DNA of 64,000 nucleotides from Ignavibacteria bacterium (GTDB lineage Bacteria > Bacteroidota > Ignavibacteria > Kapaibacteriales > Kapaibacteriaceae): NCBI GenBank assembly GCA_016707005.1, contig JADJIQ010000005.1, positions 1,198,001 through 1,262,000 of the forward strand. Reading direction: 5' to 3'. Positions 24,022-32,677 of this stretch are shown in pieces. The translations under genes were made by a program, and so were the position numbers. The notes under the pieces were generated by a model. It was not told where the DNA came from and searched no databases. It saw only the letters and a program-made list of their open reading frames with translations. Numbering within the stretch: the stretch's first letter is position 1; the number at the start of each line of letters is the position of its first letter.

Positions 24022-26756
24022 TCAAAGAACACCCGCTATGGCATACGTTACCGAGTGAGGATGTTGCATCAGCGCTTTCAACCTCGATAACCGATGGACT
24101 TTCGCATGAGGAAGCACGGCAACGACTCGATCGCGAGGGACCGAATGAACTGCCGAAGACTCGGGCTGAACATCCCTTCAAGCGTTTCATCCGACAACTC
24201 CGTGCTCCGCTCGTCTATGTGCTGTTGTTCGCAGGGGGCTTGACTATCTACTTCGGCGGACTTGCCGATGCATCGGTGATCCTCGGTGTTGTTCTCCTCA
24301 ACGCTGTGATCGGCTTTGTCCAAGAGGGGAAGGCGATCGCTTCACTCGCTTCCCTGGCAAGCAGTGTGCAAGGAGTTGCAACGGTCATTCGTGATGGTAC
24401 TCGTCATCGTATCGCGATGCGAGAGTTGGTTCCGGGTGATCTTGTCTCGCTCGAAAGCGGCGACAGAGTGCCAGCCGATATCCGACTTGTCTGGGTGAAG
24501 GATGCCGCCGTTGCTGAAGCCTCGCTCACGGGTGAATCTGTTCCCGTTGAGAAGTCAGAGTCTTTGCTCGACGAACGTACCGTCCTCGCCGACAGATCCA
24601 ACATGACCTATGCCTCCACGATCGTCACGCGTGGAAGTGCACGGGGCATCGTTGTTGCAACCGGTACACGTACCGAGCTCGGTACCATCTCCTCTCTGTT
24701 GAGTGAGACAACGGAATTGGCAACGCCGCTCACGAAGCAGATCGAGAAGGTCTCGGTGATGCTCCTTTGGGCCATTCTTGCTCTCGCAGTGGTAACGTTC
24801 GTCGTAGGGATCCTCCGAGGCGGCGGACCGGTTGAGATGCTCTTGGCTGCGGTTGCATTGAGCGTTGGAGCCATTCCTGAAGGACTTCCCGCTGCCGTTA
24901 CCATCATTCTTGCCATCGGCGTCAACCGGATGGCCAAGCGCAGGGCCATCATTCGTCGGTTGCCTGCTGTTGAAACTCTTGGGTCAACAACGGTGATCTG
25001 TAGTGACAAGACTGGCACGCTCACAGAAAATCAGATGACGGTGGTAAATGTTTCAACACTTGATGCAGAGTACAATGTTACCGGCACTGGCTATCACCAT
25101 CACGGGGATATCCATCGTCATTTGCCTGGCGGAGAAGAAGTCCAGGTAACACATGTCGGACGAGATGTTGCGCTCCATGAAACCATCCGAGCAGGAGTTC
25201 TGTGTTCAACGGCAACGATCAAGGAGGATAAGGGGCAATGGGTGGCTGTAGGAGATCCCACCGAGGCGGCCTTGGTGGTCTTGGCGACTAAGGCATCCAT
25301 CACACGCGACGTAGAGAATGAACTCATGCCGCTGGTGGACATGCTTCCGTTCTCCAGTGAGAACCAATACATGGCAACGTTGCACCGACACAACGATGGC
25401 GTTCGGATCTACATGAAGGGCAGCGTTGAATCCGTGGCGCAGCGGTGCGACCATATGCTTGGTCCGGACGGGGAACGTGTTCCCATCGACAGGACCCGAA
25501 TTCATCGCGCAGCTGAGTCGATGAGTTCTCACGGGTGGCGCGTGCTTGCCTGCGCTCTGTCTGATAGCGATTCTCATAACCACACCATCTCTCACAATGA
25601 TGTTGAAAGGGGCTTCTTGTTCTGCGGCCTTGTAGCGATGATCGATCCGCCGCGAGAAGAGGCACGCATGGCTATCTCTGAATGTCAGCGAGCCGGCATC
25701 ATGGTGAAGATGATCACCGGCGATCATGCATCAACAGCGTCGGCCATCGCACGAGATCTTGGTCTGAAGGGACGAGAAGAGTCGGGTAAACTCCTTTCGC
25801 TTACCGGGGCACAACTCGCAGCGATGACCGGTGAAGAATTCGATGATGCTGCAGAACATGTAGCGGTCTTTGCTCGCGTCTCTCCCGAGCAGAAGTTGCG
25901 ACTCGTTGAGTCGATGCAGCGCAGCGGGCATGTGGTTGCCATGACCGGAGACGGGGTGAATGATGCGCCGGCATTGAAGGCGGCGAACATCGGCGTAGCG
26001 ATGGGGCAGAGCGGGACGGATGTTGCGAAAGAGGCCTCGTCGATGGTTCTCACCGACGACAATTTTGCAACCATCGTTGCTGCTGTAGAGGAGGGGAGGA
26101 CGGTCTACGATAATCTGCTCAAGTTCATCGTATGGACCATCCCAACAAACCTCGGCGAGGGACTTGTGATCGTGGCCGCTGTTGCCATGGGAATGGAGCT
26201 TCCTATCCTTCCCGTGCAGATCCTGTGGATCAACATGACAACAGCGGTGATCCTCGGATTGCCACTTGCATTTGAGCCGATCGCTCCCGACACGATGTCG
26301 AGACCACCGCGCGACCCTAAAGCCCCGTTGTTCTCAACAAACCTTATCATGCGGACGTTCTTCGTTGGATCGATGCTCTTGCTTGCATCATTTGGTGTGT
26401 TCCTCTGGGAAGTGAAGACCGGTCACAGCCTTCCTCTGGCCCGTACATCAGCCACCAACGCATTCGTTGTGATGCAGATGTTCTACCTGTTCAACTGCCG
26501 AACACTCTCAACATCACAACCCACCTCGCTGTTTGCCAACAAGTACCTTTGGTACGGGACCGGGACCATGCTGATGCTGCAGCTGGCCTTCACCTACGTT
26601 CCATTCTTTAACGTGGCCTTCCATTCAGCGCCTGTTGGGATCACATCGTGGACCACCATTGCCAGTGGCGGAGTGATACTCTATCTCCTAGTGGAGTTCG
26701 AGAAATACGTGCGAAGGCGCTATCATGCAAGAGGGACATCGATGACGACGAAGTAG
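24018..26756 (+). CDS. P-type cation-transporting ATPase (P2-like)
   Basis: 912 residues. Actuator T-G-E-S, phosphorylation motif D330-K-T-G-T-L-T, M-T-G-D-G-V-N-D-A-P hinge and about ten membrane segments place it with P2-type (Ca2+/Na+-like) pumps. TM4 keeps the P-E-G-L-P ion-binding motif. TM6 reads N-M-T-T-A where SERCA-type pumps have N-x-x-T-D, so one Ca2+-coordinating Asp is missing and the ion is uncertain. It sits in the inner membrane and exports or takes up a cation using ATP. It overlaps hutH by 4 bp and the convergent pirin gene by 34 bp. Confidence 0.92.
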   Translation: MIKEHPLWHTLPSEDVASALSTSITDGLSHEEARQRLDREGPNELPKTRAEHPFKRFIRQLRAPLVYVLLFAGGLTIYFGGLADASVILGVVLLNAVIGFVQEGKAIASLASLASSVQGVATVIRDGTRHRIAMRELVPGDLVSLESGDRVPADIRLVWVKDAAVAEASLTGESVPVEKSESLLDERTVLADRSNMTYASTIVTRGSARGIVVATGTRTELGTISSLLSETTELATPLTKQIEKVSVMLLWAILALAVVTFVVGILRGGGPVEMLLAAVALSVGAIPEGLPAAVTIILAIGVNRMAKRRAIIRRLPAVETLGSTTVICSDKTGTLTENQMTVVNVSTLDAEYNVTGTGYHHHGDIHRHLPGGEEVQVTHVGRDVALHETIRAGVLCSTATIKEDKGQWVAVGDPTEAALVVLATKASITRDVENELMPLVDMLPFSSENQYMATLHRHNDGVRIYMKGSVESVAQRCDHMLGPDGERVPIDRTRIHRAAESMSSHGWRVLACALSDSDSHNHTISHNDVERGFLFCGLVAMIDPPREEARMAISECQRAGIMVKMITGDHASTASAIARDLGLKGREESGKLLSLTGAQLAAMTGEEFDDAAEHVAVFARVSPEQKLRLVESMQRSGHVVAMTGDGVNDAPALKAANIGVAMGQSGTDVAKEASSMVLTDDNFATIVAAVEEGRTVYDNLLKFIVWTIPTNLGEGLVIVAAVAMGMELPILPVQILWINMTTAVILGLPLAFEPIAPDTMSRPPRDPKAPLFSTNLIMRTFFVGSMLLLASFGVFLWEVKTGHSLPLARTSATNAFVVMQMFYLFNCRTLSTSQPTSLFANKYLWYGTGTMLMLQLAFTYVPFFNVAFHSAPVGITSWTTIASGGVILYLLVEFEKYVRRRYHARGTSMTTK

Positions 26757-27421
26757 GCATCGGACGCCGCGGAGATCTCGATCGTATCACGGTCCACGAT
26801 CCCTACTGCGTCACGTCTTGTAAGCACTGCGTCATCGATCTTCAACGAACCTTCGATCACAAAGACGAACATCCCTGATCCCGGAGCACGGCGTGTATGA
26901 ACCACTGATGCGCCTGCATCAACCTTTGCGATGCTAAGCCACGCATCCTGATTGATCCACAGTGGCATTCCACTGTTCTTAGGACCAACAACGGTGTGAA
27001 GAACGTTGCGTTCCGCATCACCTATGTTCACCTGATCATAACGGGGCTCCACGTTACGTGCATTTGGAATGATCCAGATCTGCAGGAACTTCAATACGTC
27101 CGTTGCCGATCCATTGTATTCGGAATGGGTAAGCCCCGTACCTGCTGACATCACTTGAACATCACCCGGACGGAGACCTTCTTCATGCCCCATACTATCA
27201 CGGTGCATGATCACGCCCTCGAGTGGGATGGAGATGATCTCCATGTTGTTGTGCGGGTGCGTCCCAAAACCTTCGCCAGGTGCAACAACGTCATCATTGA
27301 ACACACGCAACATGCCGAAGTTCATTCGCTCCGTGTTCATGTAGTGACCGAAGCTGAACGTGTGATTTGTATCGAGCCATCCAAAATCGAAATGGCCACG
27401 GTCGGAAGCTTTGTAGATCAT
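26723..27421 (-). CDS. Pirin family protein
   Basis: 232 residues, bicupin. Metal-site sequence F-G-T-H-P-H-N-N-M-E-I-I-S (His-X-His ... Glu) and S-F-G-H-Y, then G-T-G-L-T-H-S-E-Y, are hallmarks of pirins such as YhhW, which oxidise quercetin in vitro and whose in vivo role is unclear. The start codon is directly abutted, with no spacer, by a GTAACCCC tandem array on the minus strand, so no Shine-Dalgarno site exists. It is the last gene before the convergent P-type ATPase, overlapping it by 34 bp. Confidence 0.92.
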   Translation of the reverse strand: MIYKASDRGHFDFGWLDTNHTFSFGHYMNTERMNFGMLRVFNDDVVAPGEGFGTHPHNNMEIISIPLEGVIMHRDSMGHEEGLRPGDVQVMSAGTGLTHSEYNGSATDVLKFLQIWIIPNARNVEPRYDQVNIGDAERNVLHTVVGPKNSGMPLWINQDAWLSIAKVDAGASVVHTRRAPGSGMFVFVIEGSLKIDDAVLTRRDAVGIVDRDTIEISAASDAYFVVIDVPLA

Positions 27422-27460
27422 GGGTTACGGGGTTACGAGGTTACGGGGTTACGGGGTTAC
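27422..27460. repeat. Tandem 8-bp repeat abutting pirin start
   Basis: About five copies of GTAACCCC as read on the minus strand (one varies to GTAACCTC) end exactly at the ATG of the pirin gene. The same unit precedes the AhpD-like gene at 38058 in the same orientation to the start codon. Confidence 0.9.
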
Positions 27461-27464
27461 AAGT

Positions 27465-27482
27465 ATCGGGCTTTAGCCCGAT
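27465..27482. terminator. Palindrome after FMN reductase
   Basis: An 8-bp perfect stem (ATCGGGCT/AGCCCGAT) with a 2-nt loop lies one base beyond the stop of the FMN reductase gene on the minus strand. No T-run follows, so it may be a REP-like RNA-end hairpin rather than a complete intrinsic terminator. Confidence 0.55.
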
Positions 27483-27483
27483 G

Positions 27484-28032
27484 TTACAGGGTTTTGAGGA
27501 CGTGAACGTACTTCACGAATTTATCGAGGAGGGTGCGGTAGATCTTCAGTGTTGCTTCATCGATAAGGATCACATTTTCATCAAACTTGGAAGCTGCCTG
27601 CGTAACGAGCAATTCCGGTTTTGGCAGCACATGAGCAGCCATTCCGTGGAGAAGTCTACGTAGATCGGTCTGCGCACGAACGGAACCAAAATTTCCGGTA
27701 CTCGCACCGATCACCGCCACAGGTTTCTCAGTAAAGGGGCGAACGGGCCCCCTCGATGCCCAATCAAGAGCATTCTTCAGGACGCCAGTGTAGGAGAAGT
27801 TGTACTCCGGTGTGGCTATCAAGACGCCATCCGCTGCTTCGATCTGTTGCTTAATAACTGCAACGGCCTCGGGAATTGACGAAACTTCGAGATCTGCGTC
27901 GAACAGCGGTATCTCTCGAATATTTGCATGTGTGAATGTAACTCCTTCAACACCAAGGAGTTCGGCGGTCCTAACAAGCCCCGTGTTATAGGACTTCTCG
28001 CGCAAGGAACCAGAGATCGTAAGAATGTTCAT
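27484..28032 (-). CDS. NADPH-dependent FMN reductase
   Basis: 182 residues with a flavodoxin-like fold: I-S-G-S-L-R-E-K-S-Y-N binds the FMN phosphate, A-T-P-E-Y-N-F-S-Y-T-G-V-L-K-N-A-L-D-W is the signature of the NADPH-dependent FMN reductase (azoreductase, ChrR/YieF-like) family, and P-V-A-V-I-G-A-S follows. It reduces quinones, azo dyes or chromate in the cytosol with NAD(P)H, physiologically probably quinone protection. It is followed by the pirin gene on the same strand, separated by a repeat. Confidence 0.92.
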   Translation of the reverse strand: MNILTISGSLREKSYNTGLVRTAELLGVEGVTFTHANIREIPLFDADLEVSSIPEAVAVIKQQIEAADGVLIATPEYNFSYTGVLKNALDWASRGPVRPFTEKPVAVIGASTGNFGSVRAQTDLRRLLHGMAAHVLPKPELLVTQAASKFDENVILIDEATLKIYRTLLDKFVKYVHVLKTL

Positions 28033-28107
28033 TGTGAACCTGTAGTGACGAATAGAAGGAAAGACGAAACAAAGATAGGGATAGTGTGTTGCAACACATA
28101 ATGAATG

Positions 28108-28234
28108 CAGAACACAGAACAGCGAACAGCGAACAGCGAACAGAGAACAGCGAACTCAATGTAAAAATCGAATTCGCTGTTCTGTCTTCGCTGTTCTGTG
28201 TTCTGTGTTCGCTGTTCTGTGTTCGCTGTTCGCT
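28108..28234. repeat. Long inverted repeat of CAGCGAA-type units
   Basis: The left arm (28108-28155) is made of 7-bp CAGCGAA-type units, the right arm (28172-28234) of their complements (TTCGCTG, TTCTGTG), with a 16-bp AT-rich centre. The RNA could form a 45-bp hairpin. It lies between two minus-strand genes and overlaps the stop codon of the helical T9SS cargo gene. Confidence 0.85.
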
Positions 28235-29174
28235 ATTCCTTGATGATCTGAGCTGTCCTCCTCCCCATCGCCGTATTCACGCTGGCCATGTAGGAGCCGG
28301 CGGGGAGGTCGCTGAGATCTACACGTTGTTCGATGGTGCCGTTTGTGGCAGTGACGTTCACTGAGCGGACGAGGGTACCGTTCATGTCGTAGATCTCAAG
28401 CTTGGCTGGACCGTTCGGAACGTTGCCTACGGTGATGGTTGCAGCATTACCGGACGGTGCCGGGGCTACCTTCATCTGACCAAGGGTGTTTCGGTTCTGA
28501 CCGGGCTGACCATTGAGCGGGTCGTTGCCAAGCATTTCGTCTTCGATAGGGGGCATGGTGCCATCCCAAAGCACGAACTTGAGGGCTGCGTGTTTGCCGT
28601 CTTGTCCCATGAGCGGCAGACCCATTCCTTGTGGTCCGTGACCTTTCTTGCCACCACGACCCATTCCTTGATGTTCACTGCTCCAGGTCTTCATGATCTC
28701 CCGGGCTTTATCGCGCCAAGCTTCGATCTGATCCTCGTTCGTATCAAAGATGGAGCGGAGCTTGACCTTAGAGCGCTTGATGATAGGTTTTACGCCATCA
28801 ATGATGTTCTCCATAGCATCGTGGTGCTTCTCCCGGAGGGCTTCCATCTTCTCATGCATTTCGTCTCTATCACCTTTCTTCATGGTGCCCTTGAGTGCCA
28901 TCATGTCCTTGCGCATGGCATCCTTGAGTTGTTTTGCCTCTGCGCGATACTTGGCCAATGTTGCGAGGTCTTCGGAAGAAAGGCTGGCATCGTATTCTTG
29001 GTGCCACTTCTTGAGCGATGGGTAAACGTCGGCTTCAAACCATGTGCGCATATCACTGCGCAGGTCTAATGCGGCTGCTCTGCGCTCTGCCTTGGTCGGC
29101 TTGTCTTGTGCTTGGATGGGCTGTGCGGCAAGGACGATGAAGAGTCCGATAGCTGCGAGGAGAAGATGTTTCAT
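28233..29174 (-). CDS. Secreted helical protein with T9SS sorting domain
   Basis: 313 residues. A signal peptide (to about Q-A-Q) is followed by a highly charged, Lys/Glu/Met-rich helical region (about 25-170) with coiled-coil character, similar in style to Spy/CpxP-type periplasmic helical proteins, then a Gly/Met-rich stretch. The last 75 residues are a T9SS type A sorting domain: L-E-I-Y-D-M-N-G-T-L-V-R, then L-P-A-G-S-Y-M-A-S-V-N and a final R-T-A-Q-I-I-K-E. So it is exported to the cell surface. The stop codon lies in the inverted repeat. Function unknown. Confidence 0.85.
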   Translation of the reverse strand: MKHLLLAAIGLFIVLAAQPIQAQDKPTKAERRAAALDLRSDMRTWFEADVYPSLKKWHQEYDASLSSEDLATLAKYRAEAKQLKDAMRKDMMALKGTMKKGDRDEMHEKMEALREKHHDAMENIIDGVKPIIKRSKVKLRSIFDTNEDQIEAWRDKAREIMKTWSSEHQGMGRGGKKGHGPQGMGLPLMGQDGKHAALKFVLWDGTMPPIEDEMLGNDPLNGQPGQNRNTLGQMKVAPAPSGNAATITVGNVPNGPAKLEIYDMNGTLVRSVNVTATNGTIEQRVDLSDLPAGSYMASVNTAMGRRTAQIIKE

Positions 29175-29243
29175 GACTGATGCCTCAAGTGTTGTTCGTG
29201 TATTGCGGGCACTGAGACACAGATGGGGCTTCTGGGTTTAAGG

Positions 29244-29954
29244 CTATTCTGCCTCTATGGCGCGCTTCCTTGCGAGCACGGCCTGACGTCGGGGTCGGAG
29301 AGCCCCCTCTACAACCTTTCTCTGGAGGATGATCATCACTTCTGCGAGGGTATGGAAATGATGATGCGGTATGCCCTTGCGTGTGCATTCCGCTGCCAAC
29401 GTGCCCTTGGCAAAAACGATGTCGGCATGTTCCACAGCACAGGAGTCTGAACGTCCGTCTCCCACATAGATGGCGATGTCATCGTCAGCAACACTTGCGA
29501 TCACGACGTTGCGCTTGCATGACGCACAGAAACACGTACACGATTCGGTGGCTCCGGGAAAGGCAACGGTAAATGCTGTTCCATTCCAGACGAGAGTGTT
29601 GCACCACACCCGGAGTTCATTTCGCATTCCGCTGCGATCGAGAAGGGGCTCGATGTAGAGGTTGAATCCATCACTCACTACAGACACTGCGATGTTCGAA
29701 CGGCGTGCCCAAGAAACGAGCGGAGCAAAACCGGCATCGAGTTGTTGTGCGAGCGCAAAGGCCGTTAGGGATTCGGGAGTGCAATCCGGACGAAGCAAAG
29801 CAACGGACCGCCGGTAGTATTCTGCCACGGAGATCTCGTTGTTCATCAGCTGCGTGTGGACTGGCTCGAACTCACCGAAGCGCTGAAACAGTTCGTTGCC
29901 TACGTCGGTCTGGGAGATCGTGCCGTCGAAGTCGAGGAAGAGATGAATGGCCAT
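29244..29954 (-). CDS. HAD-IB phosphatase (MtnX/SerB-like)
   Basis: 236 residues. Haloacid dehalogenase motifs: D-F-D-G-T-I (nucleophile), V-V-S-D-G-F-N (motif II) and Y-V-G-D-G-R-S-D (motif IV). A Cys cluster C-T-C-F-C-A-S-C-K resembles the Cys-rich insert of MtnX-type phosphatases of the methionine salvage pathway. No other salvage gene lies nearby, so a general small-molecule phosphatase, for example phosphoserine phosphatase-like, remains possible. It starts 5 bp after the stop of the 3-hydroxyacyl-CoA dehydrogenase-like gene on the same strand. Confidence 0.85.
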   Translation of the reverse strand: MAIHLFLDFDGTISQTDVGNELFQRFGEFEPVHTQLMNNEISVAEYYRRSVALLRPDCTPESLTAFALAQQLDAGFAPLVSWARRSNIAVSVVSDGFNLYIEPLLDRSGMRNELRVWCNTLVWNGTAFTVAFPGATESCTCFCASCKRNVVIASVADDDIAIYVGDGRSDSCAVEHADIVFAKGTLAAECTRKGIPHHHFHTLAEVMIILQRKVVEGALRPRRQAVLARKRAIEAE

Positions 29955-29959
29955 CTCGA

Positions 29960-30826
29960 TCAGGCGTAGGTAAAGAAGCCCTTGCCTGCGGCCTTACCGG
30001 TCCAGCCGGCGCGCATCATCTGCTTGAGGAGTACACATGGACGGTAACGTTCCTGCTCATACTCTCTGCGGAGTCCGTCAAGGATGAGGGTCACAACGCC
30101 AATGCCGATCTCATCTGCCCAAGCTAGGAGCCCCTTTGGATAGTTCACACCCAACTGCATGGCCTTGTCGATATCCTCCGGCGTAGCTAGCCCTTCCATC
30201 ACTGCGAAGGCTGCTTCGTTGATAAGCATGGCCAATACTCGTATCTGCACAAGCCCAACACGGTCCTCCACTCGTTCAACAGTGTATCCAAGTCGGTGAA
30301 GGAGTGCGAGTGCGTGCTGAACATGAACGTCTACGGTGTTGAGTCCGGCCGACATATCGATCGTCGTACTCGTGGTCATCATACTCGGCAGAAGGCTCAC
30401 ACCAACGATACGATTTGCAACGTTGGCGAGCATGCCAAGTTCTGTTGCGGTGTTCGTAAGAGCGCTGGCAATGACCGTTGCGCGCGGGTTCACCGAACTG
30501 GCCACTTCTACGGTGATCTTGCGGTCGAAATGAGCCGACACTGAAAGGTCGATGATGTGCGTGTACTTTCCGGCATTACCACGCACGTCTCCCACAACGC
30601 GGTCTGCGAACGGACCGTATTCGGCGGCATCTAGTGCCGCATCGGCTAACTGTTGATCAACAAGATCGAGTTCAACATCCAATTCGTCCATTTCATCCAT
30701 GGACGGAAGAATATTGAACGGCACATCGTGTCGGTCAAGGATCCCGGCGAACTCCACTACGAAGTCCGTATCACCGGTGAGGAGTACGTTGAACGTCTCC
30801 CCTTCTGGCAGATTGTACACCGTCAT
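29960..30826 (-). CDS. 3-Hydroxyacyl-CoA dehydrogenase-like protein, catalytic residues lost
   Basis: 288 residues from the ATG at 30826; the longer reading to 30958 would run into cdsA. The C-terminal 100 residues match the 3HCDH C-terminal domain well (N-E-A-A-F-A-V-M-E-G-L-A-T-P-E-D-I-D-K-A-M, R-P-C-V-L-L-K-Q-M, A-A-G-K-G-F-F-T-Y). The N-terminal half has no G-x-G-x-x-G dinucleotide motif, and where active enzymes have G-M-H-F-F-N-P with the catalytic His, this has G-V-S-L-L-P-S. It may be a regulatory or scaffolding paralogue, or bind another ligand. It is divergent from cdsA with 28 bp between starts. Confidence 0.8.
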   Translation of the reverse strand: MTVYNLPEGETFNVLLTGDTDFVVEFAGILDRHDVPFNILPSMDEMDELDVELDLVDQQLADAALDAAEYGPFADRVVGDVRGNAGKYTHIIDLSVSAHFDRKITVEVASSVNPRATVIASALTNTATELGMLANVANRIVGVSLLPSMMTTSTTIDMSAGLNTVDVHVQHALALLHRLGYTVERVEDRVGLVQIRVLAMLINEAAFAVMEGLATPEDIDKAMQLGVNYPKGLLAWADEIGIGVVTLILDGLRREYEQERYRPCVLLKQMMRAGWTGKAAGKGFFTYA

Positions 30827-30854
30827 AGGATGCGAAAGTACGTAGCTTCGCGTC

Positions 30855-31736
30855 ATGACGAACCTCACAAAACGAATTCTTGTCGGCTTGGTGGGAATTC
30901 CCTCGGCCATTGGGATCGTATATATCGGTGGTTGGCTGTACGCCGGCGCGGTGATCATTCTTACGACGCTTGCCCTGCGTGAGCTCTATGGTCTGGCAGA
31001 ATCCAAACACGCAGCCCCTAATGTTTCTCTGGGACTGGCCTGGAGCGTTGGTATGCAGATCTTGGTTGCAAAATCTGTGTTCACCTATCCGGGTGGGGAG
31101 GGAGCTCTTGGAGCTGCGATCGATGTTGCTGTTCTAATGGTCCTTGGAACCATCGTCACACTCGCAACGGAACTGTTCCGCAACAAACCGAATGCGCTTT
31201 TGAATACGGCATTGACGGTGTTCGGAGTATCATTCATAACACTTGCGTTATCGTGTTTACTCCTGTTGCGCCAGACCACCCATGACTCGTTTATCGGTGA
31301 GTGGGGCAACCTCGGTACGTCTCTAGTGGCCACGCTCTTCGTCACGATCTGGGCAGCTGATAGCGTTGCGTATTTCGTTGGGATGAGTATCGGCAAACAC
31401 AAACTCTTCCCACGCGTGAGTCCAAAGAAGTCTTGGGAAGGGGCTATTGGCGGCCTCGTGGGTTCCACTGCCGCATTCTACGGCATGGCGTTGTGGATCA
31501 TGCCTGAGCTGGATAGCGCGGCTGCCGCGGCTTGCGGTGCCATGGTTGGGGTTGTTGGACCGTTGGGCGATCTCGCAGAGTCATTGTTGAAACGTGATGC
31601 AGTGGTGAAGGACTCCGGCGGATTGCTTCCCGGTCACGGCGGAGTATTCGATCGGTTCGATTCCATGCTCTTTGCAGCACCGGTGATGATCATCATCGTG
31701 TATTACAAGAATATTGTCACTCTCTTTCTTCCCTGA
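30855..31736 (+). CDS. cdsA: Phosphatidate cytidylyltransferase
   Basis: 293 residues, about seven or eight membrane helices. The CDP-alcohol family signature is complete near the end: R-D-A-V-V-K-D-S-G-G-L-L-P-G-H-G-G-V-F-D-R-F-D, with S-P-K-K-S-W-E-G earlier. CdsA makes CDP-diacylglycerol from phosphatidic acid and CTP in the inner membrane, the entry to phospholipid synthesis. The stop overlaps the CDF transporter start (TGATG), so the two are coupled. Confidence 0.95.
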   Translation: MTNLTKRILVGLVGIPSAIGIVYIGGWLYAGAVIILTTLALRELYGLAESKHAAPNVSLGLAWSVGMQILVAKSVFTYPGGEGALGAAIDVAVLMVLGTIVTLATELFRNKPNALLNTALTVFGVSFITLALSCLLLLRQTTHDSFIGEWGNLGTSLVATLFVTIWAADSVAYFVGMSIGKHKLFPRVSPKKSWEGAIGGLVGSTAAFYGMALWIMPELDSAAAAACGAMVGVVGPLGDLAESLLKRDAVVKDSGGLLPGHGGVFDRFDSMLFAAPVMIIIVYYKNIVTLFLP

Positions 31737-32677
31737 TGTTGGCTCACGTACACACCGGTGGTGGACATGGCGATCATGATCATCATCACGGTCATGGTCA
31801 TATCCATGAACACCGCGACATTCGCCCCCTACGAATAGCAATGGCGTTGACCGCCACGGTCTTTGTTGCCCAGGTGGTAGGTGGGATCTTCTCCGGTAGT
31901 CTTGCTCTTCTCTCCGATGCCGGCCATGTGCTTGTGGATCTTGCATCCTTGCTCATCGCCTTCTTCGGACTGCGGCTTGCAGCAAAGGCTCGGGACCAGC
32001 ACGATATCAAGTACACGTTCGGACTGCGTCGAATAGAGATCCTTGCCGCTCTTACGAATGGCTTCCTCCTGATCGGCATATGCATCTATATCATCGTTGA
32101 GGCTATTCGACGGCTCATTGATGCAGATACGCATGTACATGCAGAATCGATGCTTGCCATCGCCATCATTGGCTTCATCGCCAACGCCATCAGCGCAATG
32201 TATCTGCATCGTTCAGAGCACATCACCACTCGCAGCGCCTACCTCCATGTGATCACGGATCTTATGTCGAGCGGCGGTGTGATCATCGCTGCCATCATCC
32301 TCTCGATCACGGATTGGGAATGGATAGATCCAGTGATATCGATCCTCATCGCCCTACTCATTTCGAAGGGGGCTATCCGGGTTATTAAGGAGTCGAGTGT
32401 GATCCTCATGGAATCCGCTCCCGAAAACATCAATCCTGAGGAAGTACGGACAGCCATCGCATCGATCAACGGCATCACGAATGTCCATGACGTTCATGTG
32501 TGGCAGCTTACTCTCAACGACAATACCGCAACCGTACACGTTGTTTCGTCGAGACCAACCGATGATGTGGTTCGAGACGTACGCTCAACGTTGAAGGAGA
32601 AGTTCAACATCGAACACGTAACAGTTCAAGTCGAAAGCGATCAGCTCCATGCCGATGGCGAGTGTGGCGCATGTTAA
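31736..32677 (+). CDS. Cation diffusion facilitator, Zn2+ type (CzcD-like)
   Basis: 313 residues. The N-terminus is extremely His-rich (residues about 4-26), a metal-sensing or delivery tail. Six membrane helices follow. TM2 has L-S-D-A-G-H-V-L-V-D and TM5 has H-V-I-T-D, giving the His-Asp/His-Asp transport site typical of Zn2+/Cd2+ CDF exporters driven by H+. A cytoplasmic C-terminal domain (about 210-300) carries V-H-D-V-H-V-W, as in ZntB/CzcD-type proteins. It is translationally coupled to cdsA. Zinc efflux is the likely role. Confidence 0.93.
   Translation: MLAHVHTGGGHGDHDHHHGHGHIHEHRDIRPLRIAMALTATVFVAQVVGGIFSGSLALLSDAGHVLVDLASLLIAFFGLRLAAKARDQHDIKYTFGLRRIEILAALTNGFLLIGICIYIIVEAIRRLIDADTHVHAESMLAIAIIGFIANAISAMYLHRSEHITTRSAYLHVITDLMSSGGVIIAAIILSITDWEWIDPVISILIALLISKGAIRVIKESSVILMESAPENINPEEVRTAIASINGITNVHDVHVWQLTLNDNTATVHVVSSRPTDDVVRDVRSTLKEKFNIEHVTVQVESDQLHADGECGAC

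Noticed and set aside
28086..28364. 92-codon frame across the long inverted repeat
   Set aside because: Its sequence is made only of repeat-derived codons and the opposite strand of the T9SS cargo gene.
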